From Bacteroidales bacterium (GTDB taxonomy: Bacteria; Bacteroidota; Bacteroidia; Bacteroidales; UBA4181): 41,023 nt of DNA. The position numbers were made by a program, and so were the translations under genes. This document shows positions 24,633 through 33,336 of the stretch, piece after piece. Location of the stretch: positions 1-41,023 of the forward strand of contig JAISCQ010000043.1 in NCBI GenBank assembly GCA_031265445.1, read 5' to 3'. The notes below the pieces were generated by a model, which was not told where the DNA came from, ran no database searches, and saw only the letters and a program-made list of their open reading frames with translations. The stretch's first letter is position 1, and each line of letters begins with the position of its first letter.

Positions 24633-25400
24633 TTATCCTTCTTTCACCGTATAGACTTTGCTTGCGGCATACCGGTCGGTGACTTCGATCGTGAAGCGAG
24701 CTCTCAGTTCGTCAAAAGCTGATGCTGCAATTTCCGGCCTGTTGTTCTCGGCCGACAGGTGCGATAGCAGTACTACCTGTAACGCAGGATGGTGGTGTTG
24801 TCGAAGCAGTTCCATCGCCTGACGGTTGGACAAATGTCCATAATCCGATGATATCCGTGCCTTCAGGTAATATGGATAGGAACCTGTCCGGAGCATCTCC
24901 TCGTCGTAGTTGCTTTCCAGGAACAGAGCGTGACATTGTGACAGGTGATGGCGTACCCGGTTGCACGACAGGCCAATATCAGTAAACACGCCTACGCTGG
25001 TACCTTCGTACTCGATCCTGAAACTGCATGGCTCTGCGGCATCGTGTTTTTTCAAAAAGCTATGGATGGAAAAGTTGCCAATAATAATGGTATCGCCGGG
25101 CGCGAATTCCTGTATATCGGTTGCTTGCTGGTCGGACCGGATGCAACCGCGCGTCCTTGAAGTCATGTACGCCGGAATACCTAATCTTTTACTGAGTATC
25201 CCGATGCCGCTGCAATGATCGGCATGTTCGTGCGAAACAAATATGGCTTTTACTTTTGCCGGATCTAAATTTTTGGCAGCCATACGCAGAAGAACTTGCC
25301 GGCAACTGATACCGGCATCAATCAATACCGCATTTGTCGAATTGCCTATATAATAGCAATTACCATTACTGCCGGAAGCTAAAGCACAAATCTCAACCAT
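24633..25400 (-). CDS. MBL-fold metallo-hydrolase (YycJ/WalJ-like)
   Basis: The 255-aa protein begins LASGSNGNCYYIG and has the metal-binding HEHADH motif (57-62), then the conserved TSRTRG, a DIGL segment, LESNYDEEMLRTG, DYGHLSNRQAMELL and LLSHLSAENN. This is the YycJ/WalJ type of DNA-exonuclease-like beta-lactamase-fold proteins, some of which act on DNA 5' ends. A TATATTTG -7 box (25405-25412) lies only about 5 bp before the ATG, so the mRNA may be nearly leaderless. Confidence 0.9.
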   Translation of the reverse strand: MVEICALASGSNGNCYYIGNSTNAVLIDAGISCRQVLLRMAAKNLDPAKVKAIFVSHEHADHCSGIGILSKRLGIPAYMTSRTRGCIRSDQQATDIQEFAPGDTIIIGNFSIHSFLKKHDAAEPCSFRIEYEGTSVGVFTDIGLSCNRVRHHLSQCHALFLESNYDEEMLRTGSYPYYLKARISSDYGHLSNRQAMELLRQHHHPALQVVLLSHLSAENNRPEIAASAFDELRARFTIEVTDRYAASKVYTVKEG

Positions 25401-25496
25401 GGCGCAAATATACGCAAGGATATTTCTATTGCCGCCATGATCGCATGAAAGTTTTTCACAATTGTCGAGTAAACGATCGGCGCGCCTTCATGATTG

Positions 25497-25515
25497 TTTT
25501 ATGCTGATTTTATGC
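25497..25515 (+). promoter_or_regulatory. Candidate upstream activator sites (direct repeat)
   Basis: TTTTATGC occurs at 25497-25504 and 25508-25515, 11 bp apart, on the same face of the helix. It lies about 75-90 bp upstream of the predicted sigma-54 transcription start, where enhancer-binding proteins usually bind. Confidence 0.4.
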
Positions 25516-25561
25516 GCTTTGCAGGAGTAAAAAAATATTCCGCCATAACATTCGATTTCTT

Positions 25562-25577
25562 TGGCACGGTATTTGCA
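25562..25577 (+). promoter_or_regulatory. Sigma-54 (RpoN) promoter
   Basis: TGGCAC (25562-25567), five bases, TTGCA (25573-25577): a perfect -24/-12 sigma-54 consensus with GG and GC exactly 10 bp apart. Transcription is predicted to start near 25588, about 30 nt before the small ORF. Confidence 0.8.
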
Positions 25578-25616
25578 AAATGACAGGCAAGTTCTATAAT
25601 TTAATAGTTTATTACC

Positions 25617-25718
25617 ATGAAAACCAAGGTTCATACCAGTTTTTCAACGAAAGGTAATAAGAATTTCGGTCTCATCAGAAATTCTTTCTTTGTACGCAAG
25701 TACAGGACCACGTTGTAA
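25617..25718 (+). CDS. 33-aa highly basic small ORF downstream of a sigma-54 promoter
   Basis: ATG at 25617 opens MKTKVHTSFSTKGNKNFGLI followed by RNSFFVRKYRTTL and TAA. The peptide has eight Lys/Arg and no acidic residue. No signal peptide and no known family are seen. It is followed by a structured 3' region with a hairpin at 25726-25753, another at 25791-25813, and a terminator at 25863-25899. Whether the ORF is translated or the transcript acts as a regulatory RNA cannot be told from sequence. The consensus sigma-54 promoter and terminator delimit a unit of roughly 310 nt. Confidence 0.5.
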   Translation: MKTKVHTSFSTKGNKNFGLIRNSFFVRKYRTTL

Positions 25719-25862
25719 AAATCGAGTCGTAGCTACAAGGTAGCTTGTACGGCTAAATTTTATAACGAAGACCGTTAGCTCAAGAATTGCACACTCATGA
25801 AGATTTTGAGTGTTTGCCCAAACTTTTAAGGTTCGTTTAATTGATAATTGTTTGGTTTGTTA

Positions 25863-25899
25863 GATTGAGTTGGTGTAAAGCCGACTCATCTATTTTTTT
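25863..25899 (+). terminator. Rho-independent terminator of the sigma-54 unit
   Basis: Stem GATTGAGTTGG / CCGACTCATC with one bulge and one G-U pair, 7-nt loop, followed by seven T. Confidence 0.75.
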
Positions 25900-25943
25900 A
25901 AGGGAACTTCATAAAATACCATATATATAGTTTCCGATTAATA

Positions 25944-25978
25944 AAAAAAGAGGGTGATCAAAAGTCATCCTCTTTTTT
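25944..25978. terminator. Bidirectional terminator between the sigma-54 unit and galM
   Basis: A-run, stem GAGGGTGA / TCATCCTC with one mismatch, loop TCAAAAG, T-run. It would end the minus-strand GH36-GH97-galM transcript as well as read-through from the plus strand. Confidence 0.8.
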
Positions 25979-26004
25979 ATTGAGTGATTCCGCCAAACGT
26001 CAGT

Positions 26005-27009
26005 TTACAATATCTCAAATTGAAAACAGGTTACATGTTCGATTTGTTTTCCGGGTAAAATATTACATGACGGGAAATGAGCATGATTGGGCGTGTCGGG
26101 AAAGAATTGCGCTTCGAGGCATAAGCCTTCGAATGGCTGATGTTCTCCGCAAAGGTAATCGCCGGAGTAAAACAGCACGCCCGGCATGGAAGAACAAACT
26201 GTCATCGTACGCCCGGAACCGGCTTCCTTGAGAGAAGCCAGGCGCCTGACCGTATCGTTGCCCGGAACCGGATAATATGCATTGTAGCCTGTCAAAGCAT
26301 CATGTTTCAACGCGGCCATCTGTTCGATAATACGGTATTGAGTGAAGTCGAATGCAGTACCGCTTACAGGCAGGATTTTTCCTGTAGGAAGAAAGTGATT
26401 GTCCGCTTCGAGATATTCCGAAGCATTTACATGCAACTCATGTTGAAACGCTGATCCCTTTTGGCCCGAAAGGTTAAAATAGGCATGGCATGCGGGATTG
26501 AAAAGGGTTTCGCAATCAGCTGAGGCTCTGTACCGGATGGTTAACAAATGATTCCGGAAGGAGAAACATACCGTTACCTTCATGTTCCCGGGAAATCCGC
26601 CTTCACCGTCAGGACTATACGCAGTAAGCGCCAATTCGTCGCCCTGTACTTCGGCATCGAATATCTTTTGGTGAAATCCCGAATAGCCGCTATGATTACA
26701 GTTCTCGCCGTCATTCCTGTCCAAATGGAAGGTTTTTCCATCCAATGTGAATTGCGCATTGCCGATACGGTTGGCAAAACGGCCGATGGTACTGCCAAGA
26801 TAGCATGTATCGCTAAGGTAGTCCTCTATATTGGGATAATTCAGGATAACGTTGGCAAAACGGCCTTTGCGATCAGGAACAAAGGCCGATACGAGTGTAG
26901 CCCCATAATTCAACAGTTCGACAAATGCACCGGATTTGTCGGTAAGCCGGAACAGCATGATGTCTTTACCTGAACGGCGAGCGACTGCTTTACGCGTAAT
27001 TTGCAGCAT
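26005..27009 (-). CDS. galM: Aldose 1-epimerase
   Basis: The 334-aa enzyme interconverts alpha and beta anomers of galactose and other aldoses. The family signatures are NYGATLVSAFVPD, IGRFANRI, the catalytic acid His in NPACHAYFNLSG (His175) and the catalytic base Glu in GLCLEAQFFPDTPNH (Glu299). No signal peptide is evident, so it should act in the cytoplasm. It is the last gene of an operon with GH36 and GH97 (36 bp after GH97), where it would prepare released galactose for the Leloir pathway. Confidence 0.94.
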   Translation of the reverse strand: MLQITRKAVARRSGKDIMLFRLTDKSGAFVELLNYGATLVSAFVPDRKGRFANVILNYPNIEDYLSDTCYLGSTIGRFANRIGNAQFTLDGKTFHLDRNDGENCNHSGYSGFHQKIFDAEVQGDELALTAYSPDGEGGFPGNMKVTVCFSFRNHLLTIRYRASADCETLFNPACHAYFNLSGQKGSAFQHELHVNASEYLEADNHFLPTGKILPVSGTAFDFTQYRIIEQMAALKHDALTGYNAYYPVPGNDTVRRLASLKEAGSGRTMTVCSSMPGVLFYSGDYLCGEHQPFEGLCLEAQFFPDTPNHAHFPSCNILPGKQIEHVTCFQFEIL

Positions 27010-27045
27010 CAGTCATGAATTTATTCCGCTGTTACAACAAGGGTT

Positions 27046-28893
27046 TTACTTTTCTTCAATGATCATGGCGCAACCTCCACGCGGCAATACATCTAATTTC
27101 AATTTGCTTTTACGGGTTATTTCTTTTGTTTCAACGGCAACATGCGTCCGTGTTTTCACTTTTTCGCCACCATCGGTAAATAACCTCAACTCATATTTTT
27201 TATCCGGGTCGAGAAAGTCAAAAGAAAATTCGAATCTCCGCGGGTCATTGTTGGTGATGCTTCCCACGAACCATTTATTCCCCTTTCGGCGCGCCATGCT
27301 TACATATTCGCCGATGCTTCCTTCGAGTACACGGGTGTCGTCCCACACGGTGTACAGCTCATCGAAAAAGACCAGTTCGGGTTCGTCCCGGCAATCATCG
27401 GGCGTGTCGTACCAGTAGAGGTATTGCAGCGGACTGTAATTAATGACCGACAAAGCCATCTGGTGGCAAGCCGTGTTGAGCAACGAGCGGGCGTTGAGGC
27501 TCGATGCCAGGCCGGGTTTCAGTTCACTGCGGTGGTAATAGCAGACGGTGGCATCGGCTGCTCCTGCCAGGAAACGGGTAAAAGGTAACGTGGTATTGTT
27601 CACCCCGTCGGGAAATTCTTCGTTGCCGCGAACACCTTCCTGAGTAAGCAGGTTGGGATACGTGCGGCTGAAACCGGTGGGACGGTATTCGTCGTGTATA
27701 TCGACCATGATATTGTATCGCGCACATTTAGCGACGGCTTCGTGCAGCCACACCGTCCATCTGAACGAACCCACCTGGACGAACCCGAACTTGATACCTG
27801 AAATGCCCCACGACCGGTACAAAGGCAATATCTCGTCCAGGTAATTCATCAGCGCGCGCTGGTTGACATAAAGCCATACGCCGATATTTTTCGAACGGGC
27901 GTAACGTGTCAGTTCGATCATGTCCAATGAGCCGATCGATTTTCGCGGGTCGGATTCCATTGATGTTTCCCTGCCATACCACCCGGCATCGAAATGAATA
28001 TAATCAAGCTTGCGTTTCACTGCAAAGTCGACCATTTCTTTTGCGGCATCGGTATTCAACCGGGTTACCCTCATGATTTTCCCGGGTTTGATCCAGCCGG
28101 TGTTTTCAATTTCACATTCCTTATTGAGATTGAGGTAGATGTCGTTGTTTTCCAGCAGATCGCCAGGCCGGTCGGCCACCATTACCATGCGCCAGGGTGA
28201 TGCAAAGGGAGCAATTTCTTCCACAGCGTCGTACATGCTACAACGGATGATGTTCTCTTCGCCTTGATCCACAAAGAATTTAGTGCGACTGTAGTTTACC
28301 GTTCCGGCTTCGCCCAAAGCAGCATACAGTCCGTTGGCCAATTGCAGGGTAAGCGGACGTTCGGCTTCGCCGGGCCATTCCCTTACGGGGAGTTTTTTAT
28401 GTTCGGCCTGGGCAAACGGGGCAAACCAGCAGTATGTGGAATCGGGAACACAGAAAGTCGTTTTTTCCGAGGTTATTCTCAGGTAATTATTCCCGGCGTA
28501 TTGATAACGGAAGGCAATACCTCCGTTGTAAGCGCGTACAATAAGATGAAGCCTGTCGCTGCCGCGCGTACTCGATTTGATCATATATGTCCTTTGACTG
28601 TAATGATCCTTTACTTCGGAACGTTCGCCATAAACGGGTCTCCATACGGTATTCACCGTTGTGTCCTCCATACGCTCCACTTCCAGATTCTTTTCCCAGT
28701 TGCTGATCCCCAATGACGAGGGTAAGATCACCGGACGGTCGCGATACGTTATTTCATACCCCAATTCGCCCTGCTGGTCGCGTAGCTCGAAATGCAAATT
28801 CCCGTCGGGAGATGACAGCTTTTTGTTTTGTGCTGCCACCCAGGATATGCAAAACGTATGGAAAAGGAAAAGGATAATGACCGGCTTGTTCAT
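27046..28893 (-). CDS. Glycoside hydrolase family 97 (SusB-like alpha-glycosidase)
   Basis: The 615-aa product has an N-terminal signal peptide (cleavage near AAQ, residues 20-22) and is therefore periplasmic. The N-terminal beta-supersandwich (about 25-270) starts with LSSPDGNLHFELR, typical of GH97. The barrel (about 275-540) shows LDYIHFDAGWYG, GIKFGFVQVGS, VDIHDEYRPTGFSRTYPNL and TQEGVRGNEE. Position 370 is Gly where retaining GH97 alpha-galactosidases have the nucleophile Asp, which points to the inverting SusB-type subgroup (family knowledge). Substrate could be alpha-glucoside or alpha-galactoside. It is in an operon with GH36 (32 bp) and galM. Confidence 0.92.
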   Translation of the reverse strand: MNKPVIILFLFHTFCISWVAAQNKKLSSPDGNLHFELRDQQGELGYEITYRDRPVILPSSLGISNWEKNLEVERMEDTTVNTVWRPVYGERSEVKDHYSQRTYMIKSSTRGSDRLHLIVRAYNGGIAFRYQYAGNNYLRITSEKTTFCVPDSTYCWFAPFAQAEHKKLPVREWPGEAERPLTLQLANGLYAALGEAGTVNYSRTKFFVDQGEENIIRCSMYDAVEEIAPFASPWRMVMVADRPGDLLENNDIYLNLNKECEIENTGWIKPGKIMRVTRLNTDAAKEMVDFAVKRKLDYIHFDAGWYGRETSMESDPRKSIGSLDMIELTRYARSKNIGVWLYVNQRALMNYLDEILPLYRSWGISGIKFGFVQVGSFRWTVWLHEAVAKCARYNIMVDIHDEYRPTGFSRTYPNLLTQEGVRGNEEFPDGVNNTTLPFTRFLAGAADATVCYYHRSELKPGLASSLNARSLLNTACHQMALSVINYSPLQYLYWYDTPDDCRDEPELVFFDELYTVWDDTRVLEGSIGEYVSMARRKGNKWFVGSITNNDPRRFEFSFDFLDPDKKYELRLFTDGGEKVKTRTHVAVETKEITRKSKLKLDVLPRGGCAMIIEEK

Positions 28894-28925
28894 TTTTTAT
28901 GGTTGATGTGATGGATTGATATATT

Positions 28926-31076
28926 TTATTCACTTGATTTTACGGTGTATATTTTGCTTTTATATGCACCCGTCAGGGGTAACCCGATTCCGACTTCCAT
29001 CAGGAATTGTCCTGTAAATGTGCCTTTCACACCCTCAATCCGGTACTTTTCACCGGGTAATAACCCTCTTAATCTGACCAATGGGGTACGTTGTGTTTCC
29101 TCTATCGAGTTGACCGGATATTCAGCCATATTGTAAGCAAAAATTACCGCCTCCTTTTTGTTTTTATTCACATACTGGAGCACGCTCCGGTTTTCTTCGT
29201 AAGGAGAAACAATACGAAATAAATCTCCCTTCTGTACGGTTTCCCGGACGGTTTTGTACTGCGCTATTTTTTCCGTTGCGATTTTCTTCTGCCGGTCGTC
29301 CCACTGGGTGATGTCGTACCCCACGCCCAGCACGCCGGCCATGCATACGTCAAATTTGTATTCGAGCGACGGATCCTGCCGGTGCCAGTCTTCCCGGGTC
29401 ACCCATGAGATCATGGTGTTGGCCGGGAACAGGGTCAGATAGGAATCCTGTATGAAAATACGATCCACAGGGTCGGTATTGTCGCTGGCCCAGTTGAAAT
29501 CGAAACGCGACATCATGGCCGGATCGACGCGGCCGCCGCCGCTGGAACAGTTCTCAAACCACACCTCCGGGAACTCTTTCCGCAAGGTTTCGACCAAACG
29601 ATACAGGTTTTCCACATATTTAATCCGCACAGCCCGCTGCCCGTCCGCAGGCGCCGACGGAAACCCCGGGTCGGTCAGCGATTTATTCATATCCCACTTG
29701 ATAAACCTGATGTTGTTCTCTTTCAGCAGATCATGAAAATATCTGTAAAGATATTGATACACGTCTTCCCTTGCCAGATTGAGCATTAACTGGTTTCGCC
29801 CTTCATGCCGCCCGCGGTTGGGAAAATGGAATACCCAGTCGGGATGGGCGCGGTACAGGTCACTGTTGGGATTTACCATTTCGGGTTCGATCCAGATGCC
29901 AAAATCAAGCCCCATGGCGTTGATTTTTTCAATCATCGGCTTCAGCCCGTTGGGGAATTTGTTTTTATCGACCGTCCAGTCGCCCAGCCCGGCTTTATCA
30001 TTGACTCTGCCTTTGAACCAGCCGTCGTCTATCACAAACATTTCCACGCCAAGTTCTTTGGCTACTTTGGCCAATGCCAGCTGGTGCTCTTCGTTGACAT
30101 TAAAAGTGGTGGCATACCAGCTGTTGTACAGCACGGGACGTAACCTGTCGCGGTGCGATGCAGGCAACAGCTTCTCGCGAACATACGATGCCAGGCTCAA
30201 GGTTACTCCTTCGGCGCCGCGTTCGGTGTACCCGAACATGATGTGCGGGGAGGCGAATGACTGTCCCGGCTTCAGGTTGACCTCCTGATCCCAGAAATTC
30301 ATCCCGCCTGTGATCTGGACGCTCCCGTTGAAAAACTTTTCGAAATCAACACGCCAGTTCCCGCTGTAGCACAACGTTCCGAACCACACTTTTCCCGTAT
30401 ACCGATGATCCTCGCCTTCAGGCCGTATCATGAACGAGGAGGAACCGTATGATTTGAAATCCTTTACCTGTAGCGTTTTTGTTCCCTGGGTAAGTTTGGT
30501 AGTCTGCGGTGTAAATTCGCGCCCCCATATTCCCGAATAATGGGTCAGTTCATAAGCGTCTTTGGGCAGGAAAACCGATCCGGACTGTATGTTTTCAAGT
30601 TTTATGGTTCCCTTTTTGCCTGTATTGATTACTTCGACCCATTTCTCAATCAGGTCATATTCGGGTAATACACGGATATACGACCGTACTTCCAGCGGGT
30701 AATACCTGTCGGCCTGAACGGTCGTCAAAACAGGATATCCGTCCATCTCGGCTGTTTCGTAAGTTTTGTATTCGAGTTCAATATCCCGGACGCCGTCGGG
30801 AAAAATGACCTCGAGCAGGGGCGTTGCCGACGCATAGCCTCCACGTACGGGAATTTCGGCTCCCTGAGCGCCTGCTGCGCTTTCCTGCATCAGTTTATTC
30901 CCGTAATAAACGGTTTGGAGGTTGCCGGCGGAATTTACAGCTAACCGGTAAACGGACGAACGGGTGACCAGGTCCCAGCTTTTACCGTCGTTATGGGTAT
31001 GAATGACGTTGTCCCGGGCGGCAACAGCGAAAGTGGCCATTAACCCTCCAAAAAGACATAAAGATTTGTTTTTCAT
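28926..31076 (-). CDS. Alpha-galactosidase, GH36
   Basis: The 716-aa enzyme has a signal peptide (cleaved near AVAA, residue 20) and acts in the periplasm. After an N-terminal beta domain comes the barrel: NSWYATTFNVNEEHQL, VIDDGWF, GIWIEPEMVNPNSDLY, then FIKWDMN with the nucleophile Asp462, the FENCSSGGGR loop, and the acid/base in SDNTDP (Asp532). It removes terminal alpha-1,6-galactose with retention, as from melibiose, raffinose or galactomannan. The ATG at 31076 is used; an upstream TTG is less likely because the signal peptide begins here. It is the first gene of the GH36-GH97-galM operon, with its own promoter (31117-31124). Confidence 0.95.
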   Translation of the reverse strand: MKNKSLCLFGGLMATFAVAARDNVIHTHNDGKSWDLVTRSSVYRLAVNSAGNLQTVYYGNKLMQESAAGAQGAEIPVRGGYASATPLLEVIFPDGVRDIELEYKTYETAEMDGYPVLTTVQADRYYPLEVRSYIRVLPEYDLIEKWVEVINTGKKGTIKLENIQSGSVFLPKDAYELTHYSGIWGREFTPQTTKLTQGTKTLQVKDFKSYGSSSFMIRPEGEDHRYTGKVWFGTLCYSGNWRVDFEKFFNGSVQITGGMNFWDQEVNLKPGQSFASPHIMFGYTERGAEGVTLSLASYVREKLLPASHRDRLRPVLYNSWYATTFNVNEEHQLALAKVAKELGVEMFVIDDGWFKGRVNDKAGLGDWTVDKNKFPNGLKPMIEKINAMGLDFGIWIEPEMVNPNSDLYRAHPDWVFHFPNRGRHEGRNQLMLNLAREDVYQYLYRYFHDLLKENNIRFIKWDMNKSLTDPGFPSAPADGQRAVRIKYVENLYRLVETLRKEFPEVWFENCSSGGGRVDPAMMSRFDFNWASDNTDPVDRIFIQDSYLTLFPANTMISWVTREDWHRQDPSLEYKFDVCMAGVLGVGYDITQWDDRQKKIATEKIAQYKTVRETVQKGDLFRIVSPYEENRSVLQYVNKNKKEAVIFAYNMAEYPVNSIEETQRTPLVRLRGLLPGEKYRIEGVKGTFTGQFLMEVGIGLPLTGAYKSKIYTVKSSE

Positions 31077-31116
31077 GTGAATAATATATATTGGGTTCAA
31101 CTAAAATAGTTTGTAA

Positions 31117-31124
31117 CAAAAGTA
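31117..31124 (-). promoter_or_regulatory. -7 box of the GH36-GH97-galM operon
   Basis: TACTTTTG on the minus strand, about 40 bp before the GH36 ATG. No clean -33 TTTG is seen. Since a terminator follows susD, this promoter makes the operon separable from susCD. Confidence 0.55.
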
Positions 31125-31184
31125 GATATATGAATCGCATTAAAAAATGTAACCGTTTTTGAAAAACATGTAAAAAAGGATGGA

Positions 31185-31440
31185 TTAAGTTTCCTCCGCT
31201 GAACGACTCCCATCCGAACTGCGAAGCAGTTCATAAACCTCATTTCCACCTAATTTTCTAAACAAAACAACCTCAGTAGGGGGGGCGGAAATCACATGTC
31301 CGGATTTGCAATCCGGATATCGATTCCCGAATCGAAATATGATTCTCCTGATAACCTCAACGGGGACAAGTTGGCGAAGCGATCCCGCCGCAGGCAATTG
31401 CAAATTGCCTCGTGTTCCGAGCGGCATTATAAATGCTGCT
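31185..31440. repeat. Cluster of short palindromes (REP/BIME-like)
   Basis: Perfect hairpins follow one another: TCCGGATT-TGC-AATCCGGA (31299-31317), CGATTC-CC-GAATCG (31321-31334), AGGCAATT-GCA-AATTGCCT (31392-31410). The stretch GCGAAGCGATC to TGTTCCG (about 31373-31422) is homologous to 14088-14130. An 80-aa ORF across it is made of repeats and not a gene. Confidence 0.75.
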
Positions 31441-31450
31441 CAACGGGGGT

Positions 31451-31488
31451 AAAAAAAGCGACGCCGTAAAGATACGATGTCGCTTTTA
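31451..31488 (-). terminator. Terminator of the susCD transcript
   Basis: On the minus strand the stem AAGCGAC / GTCGCTT is continued by CGT / ACG across a 2-nt internal loop and followed by a run of seven T. It lies about 80 bp after the susD stop. Confidence 0.85.
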
Positions 31489-31564
31489 TATTTCAATTAA
31501 TCAATCCATTTAGGATTGATGGGTAATCAACAGGTGTTGTTGCGCCTTTTAGTTAAAAAATAAA

Positions 31565-33325
31565 TCACCAGTCCGGATTCTGTTGATTCTCCAGTGCAGG
31601 ATTTCGTTCTATTTCAACAGCAGGGACAGGCCAGAGTAAATCACGTTTTGTGAATTGGCGTGCATATAGATTTTCACCGTATATATTCTTAGCATAGCCC
31701 TTTCCGGCGGTTTCCCCATAGGCAACTTCAAAACCCCAGCGACGCAAATCACTGAAACGAAGGCCTTCCCCGGCAAGTTCAACGGCGCGCTCTTTCCGGA
31801 TTCGTTCTGCCATTTGCTCCTTAGTGGTAACTGCTAACCACGCGGCGCCCGAGTTAAGACCCGGCAAGTTGACGCTTTCTCTTGCCCTTACCCTGTTTAA
31901 CTCAATTACTGCCTTATCCAGCTGTCCGTCTTCATTATAGGCTTCGGCCAGCATCATCAGCACATCGGCATAGCGGATCACCGGAAATTCAAAGGGCGTA
32001 TGATCCCGGTTGGTGAGGGCGCCGTCCAGGTTACCCTCTGCAACAAATTTTCGATAGAAACAGTTATGAATATTCCCTGCATCCCAATATAATGTCCCTG
32101 AATTTAAAATTCCCTGTTTATATCCATCGAGTGCGATCATCAAATTTTTCGGCGCATTGTTGACCCAACCCACATAATTGGAATAGGGTACAATTGCTGT
32201 CGCCATCAGGCGCGAATCCCTGTTTCTGTATGCATTCAATATTTTTGCCGTATCGGCATTCCGCATCCCGACGATTACGCCATTATCCATTTCTACGCAC
32301 AGACAGTCCTGGCGCTTTGCCTCCCGCTGTCCGTTCTCAACGGGCGTGGTGTTGTATCCGGGAAAAATTTCTTCCCAATCAAAGGGGCTGCCATCAGGTT
32401 TTTCGTACATATCTATCAGTTCCGGAGATGGGTATAAAGCGCCTCCACCAGGCCCAAAAGAGCCGCGGTTGCCATATCTGGTATTAAACATCATCCCGTA
32501 AGCGTCCGGTCCGCCCTTATTTTGAACGGAGAAAATCATTTCCGTGCTTTTGGCTCCGTTGTACAGTTTAAAAATCCGGGCATAATCAGCATCTAATGCG
32601 TAACCGTAATTGTCGGATTTGTTGTACACCACTTCCTCAAAATCGGCGATGGCATTTTTCCATTCCTTATTGTACAGATATACCTTGCCTCGCTGTGCAT
32701 AAGCCGCTCCTTTGGTAGCCCGTCCATAATCAGCGTTTGGCCACGCTGCCCTGAGTCCCGAAACAGCCGCATTGAGGTCGCTGAGAATATGCGAACGAAT
32801 TTCTTCCGCCGTACTTCCCGGTTTTTTCATATCGGCATATTCTGCATTGACTTCGGTGGTTTCGTCATAATAAGGCACGCCTCCGAAAAAATCCAGCAAA
32901 TTGAAATAAAACAAAGCCCTCAGAAATTTTGCTTCTGCAATCAGCTCGGTCTGTGCAGACTCATCCAAAGACATGCCCGACACATTACGAATAACGGAGT
33001 TGGTTCTTTGCACGCCCTCGTACATGTATTGCCATTTATCCTGCACGTAACTGTCGCGGGAAGTGTAGGTTCCATTGTTCACGGCCTGATTCGAGAAGGA
33101 GTTGCTGATACAGCCATACACATCGTTATACCAATACTGCTCACCGTAACAGTTATTGTTACGCAACAAGGCATATATACCCATCAGCCCTTCCCTTGCA
33201 TGTGCTTCGGTTTGCCAGAATATACTCTGGCTCATGGAACTGCCGGGGTATGTGTCCAGATCAAAACATCCGTTTAATGAAATCCCGGCTATCACAATTG
33301 AAATATATACAATTATTTTTTTCAT
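31565..33325 (-). CDS. SusD/RagB-family nutrient-binding outer-membrane lipoprotein
   Basis: The 586-aa protein has a lipoprotein signal with Cys20 (SLNGC) and sits on the outer surface. The SusD-type N-terminal region (NGCFDLDTYPGSSMSQSIFW) leads to TPR-like helices, including RGKVYLYNKEWKNAIADFEE. The typical C-terminal region (ELNRVRARESVNLPG, IRKERAVELAGEGLRFSDLR, RDLLWPVPAVEIERNPALE) completes the family pattern. It captures a glycan and forms the lid of its SusC partner, encoded 11 bp upstream. The glycan cannot be read directly; the downstream enzymes suggest alpha-galactosyl-containing material. Confidence 0.96.
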   Translation of the reverse strand: MKKIIVYISIVIAGISLNGCFDLDTYPGSSMSQSIFWQTEAHAREGLMGIYALLRNNNCYGEQYWYNDVYGCISNSFSNQAVNNGTYTSRDSYVQDKWQYMYEGVQRTNSVIRNVSGMSLDESAQTELIAEAKFLRALFYFNLLDFFGGVPYYDETTEVNAEYADMKKPGSTAEEIRSHILSDLNAAVSGLRAAWPNADYGRATKGAAYAQRGKVYLYNKEWKNAIADFEEVVYNKSDNYGYALDADYARIFKLYNGAKSTEMIFSVQNKGGPDAYGMMFNTRYGNRGSFGPGGGALYPSPELIDMYEKPDGSPFDWEEIFPGYNTTPVENGQREAKRQDCLCVEMDNGVIVGMRNADTAKILNAYRNRDSRLMATAIVPYSNYVGWVNNAPKNLMIALDGYKQGILNSGTLYWDAGNIHNCFYRKFVAEGNLDGALTNRDHTPFEFPVIRYADVLMMLAEAYNEDGQLDKAVIELNRVRARESVNLPGLNSGAAWLAVTTKEQMAERIRKERAVELAGEGLRFSDLRRWGFEVAYGETAGKGYAKNIYGENLYARQFTKRDLLWPVPAVEIERNPALENQQNPDW

Positions 33326-33336
33326 ATTAAAATCGT

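Larger units (their letters stand above)
25588..25899 (+). ncRNA. Candidate sigma-54-dependent small transcript
   Basis: From the predicted start to the T run of the terminator. It contains stem GTCGTAGCTAC / GTAGCT-TGT-ACGGC (25726-25753, 11 bp with a 3-nt bulge and one G-U pair) and stem ACACTCA-N9-TGAGTGT (25791-25813). Most of it is non-coding. The call is an inference from promoter, hairpins and terminator. Confidence 0.45.

Noticed and set aside
31185-31427. 80-codon minus-strand ORF between GH36 and susD
   Set aside because: It runs through a cluster of perfect short palindromes that also occur elsewhere; no protein-like pattern.
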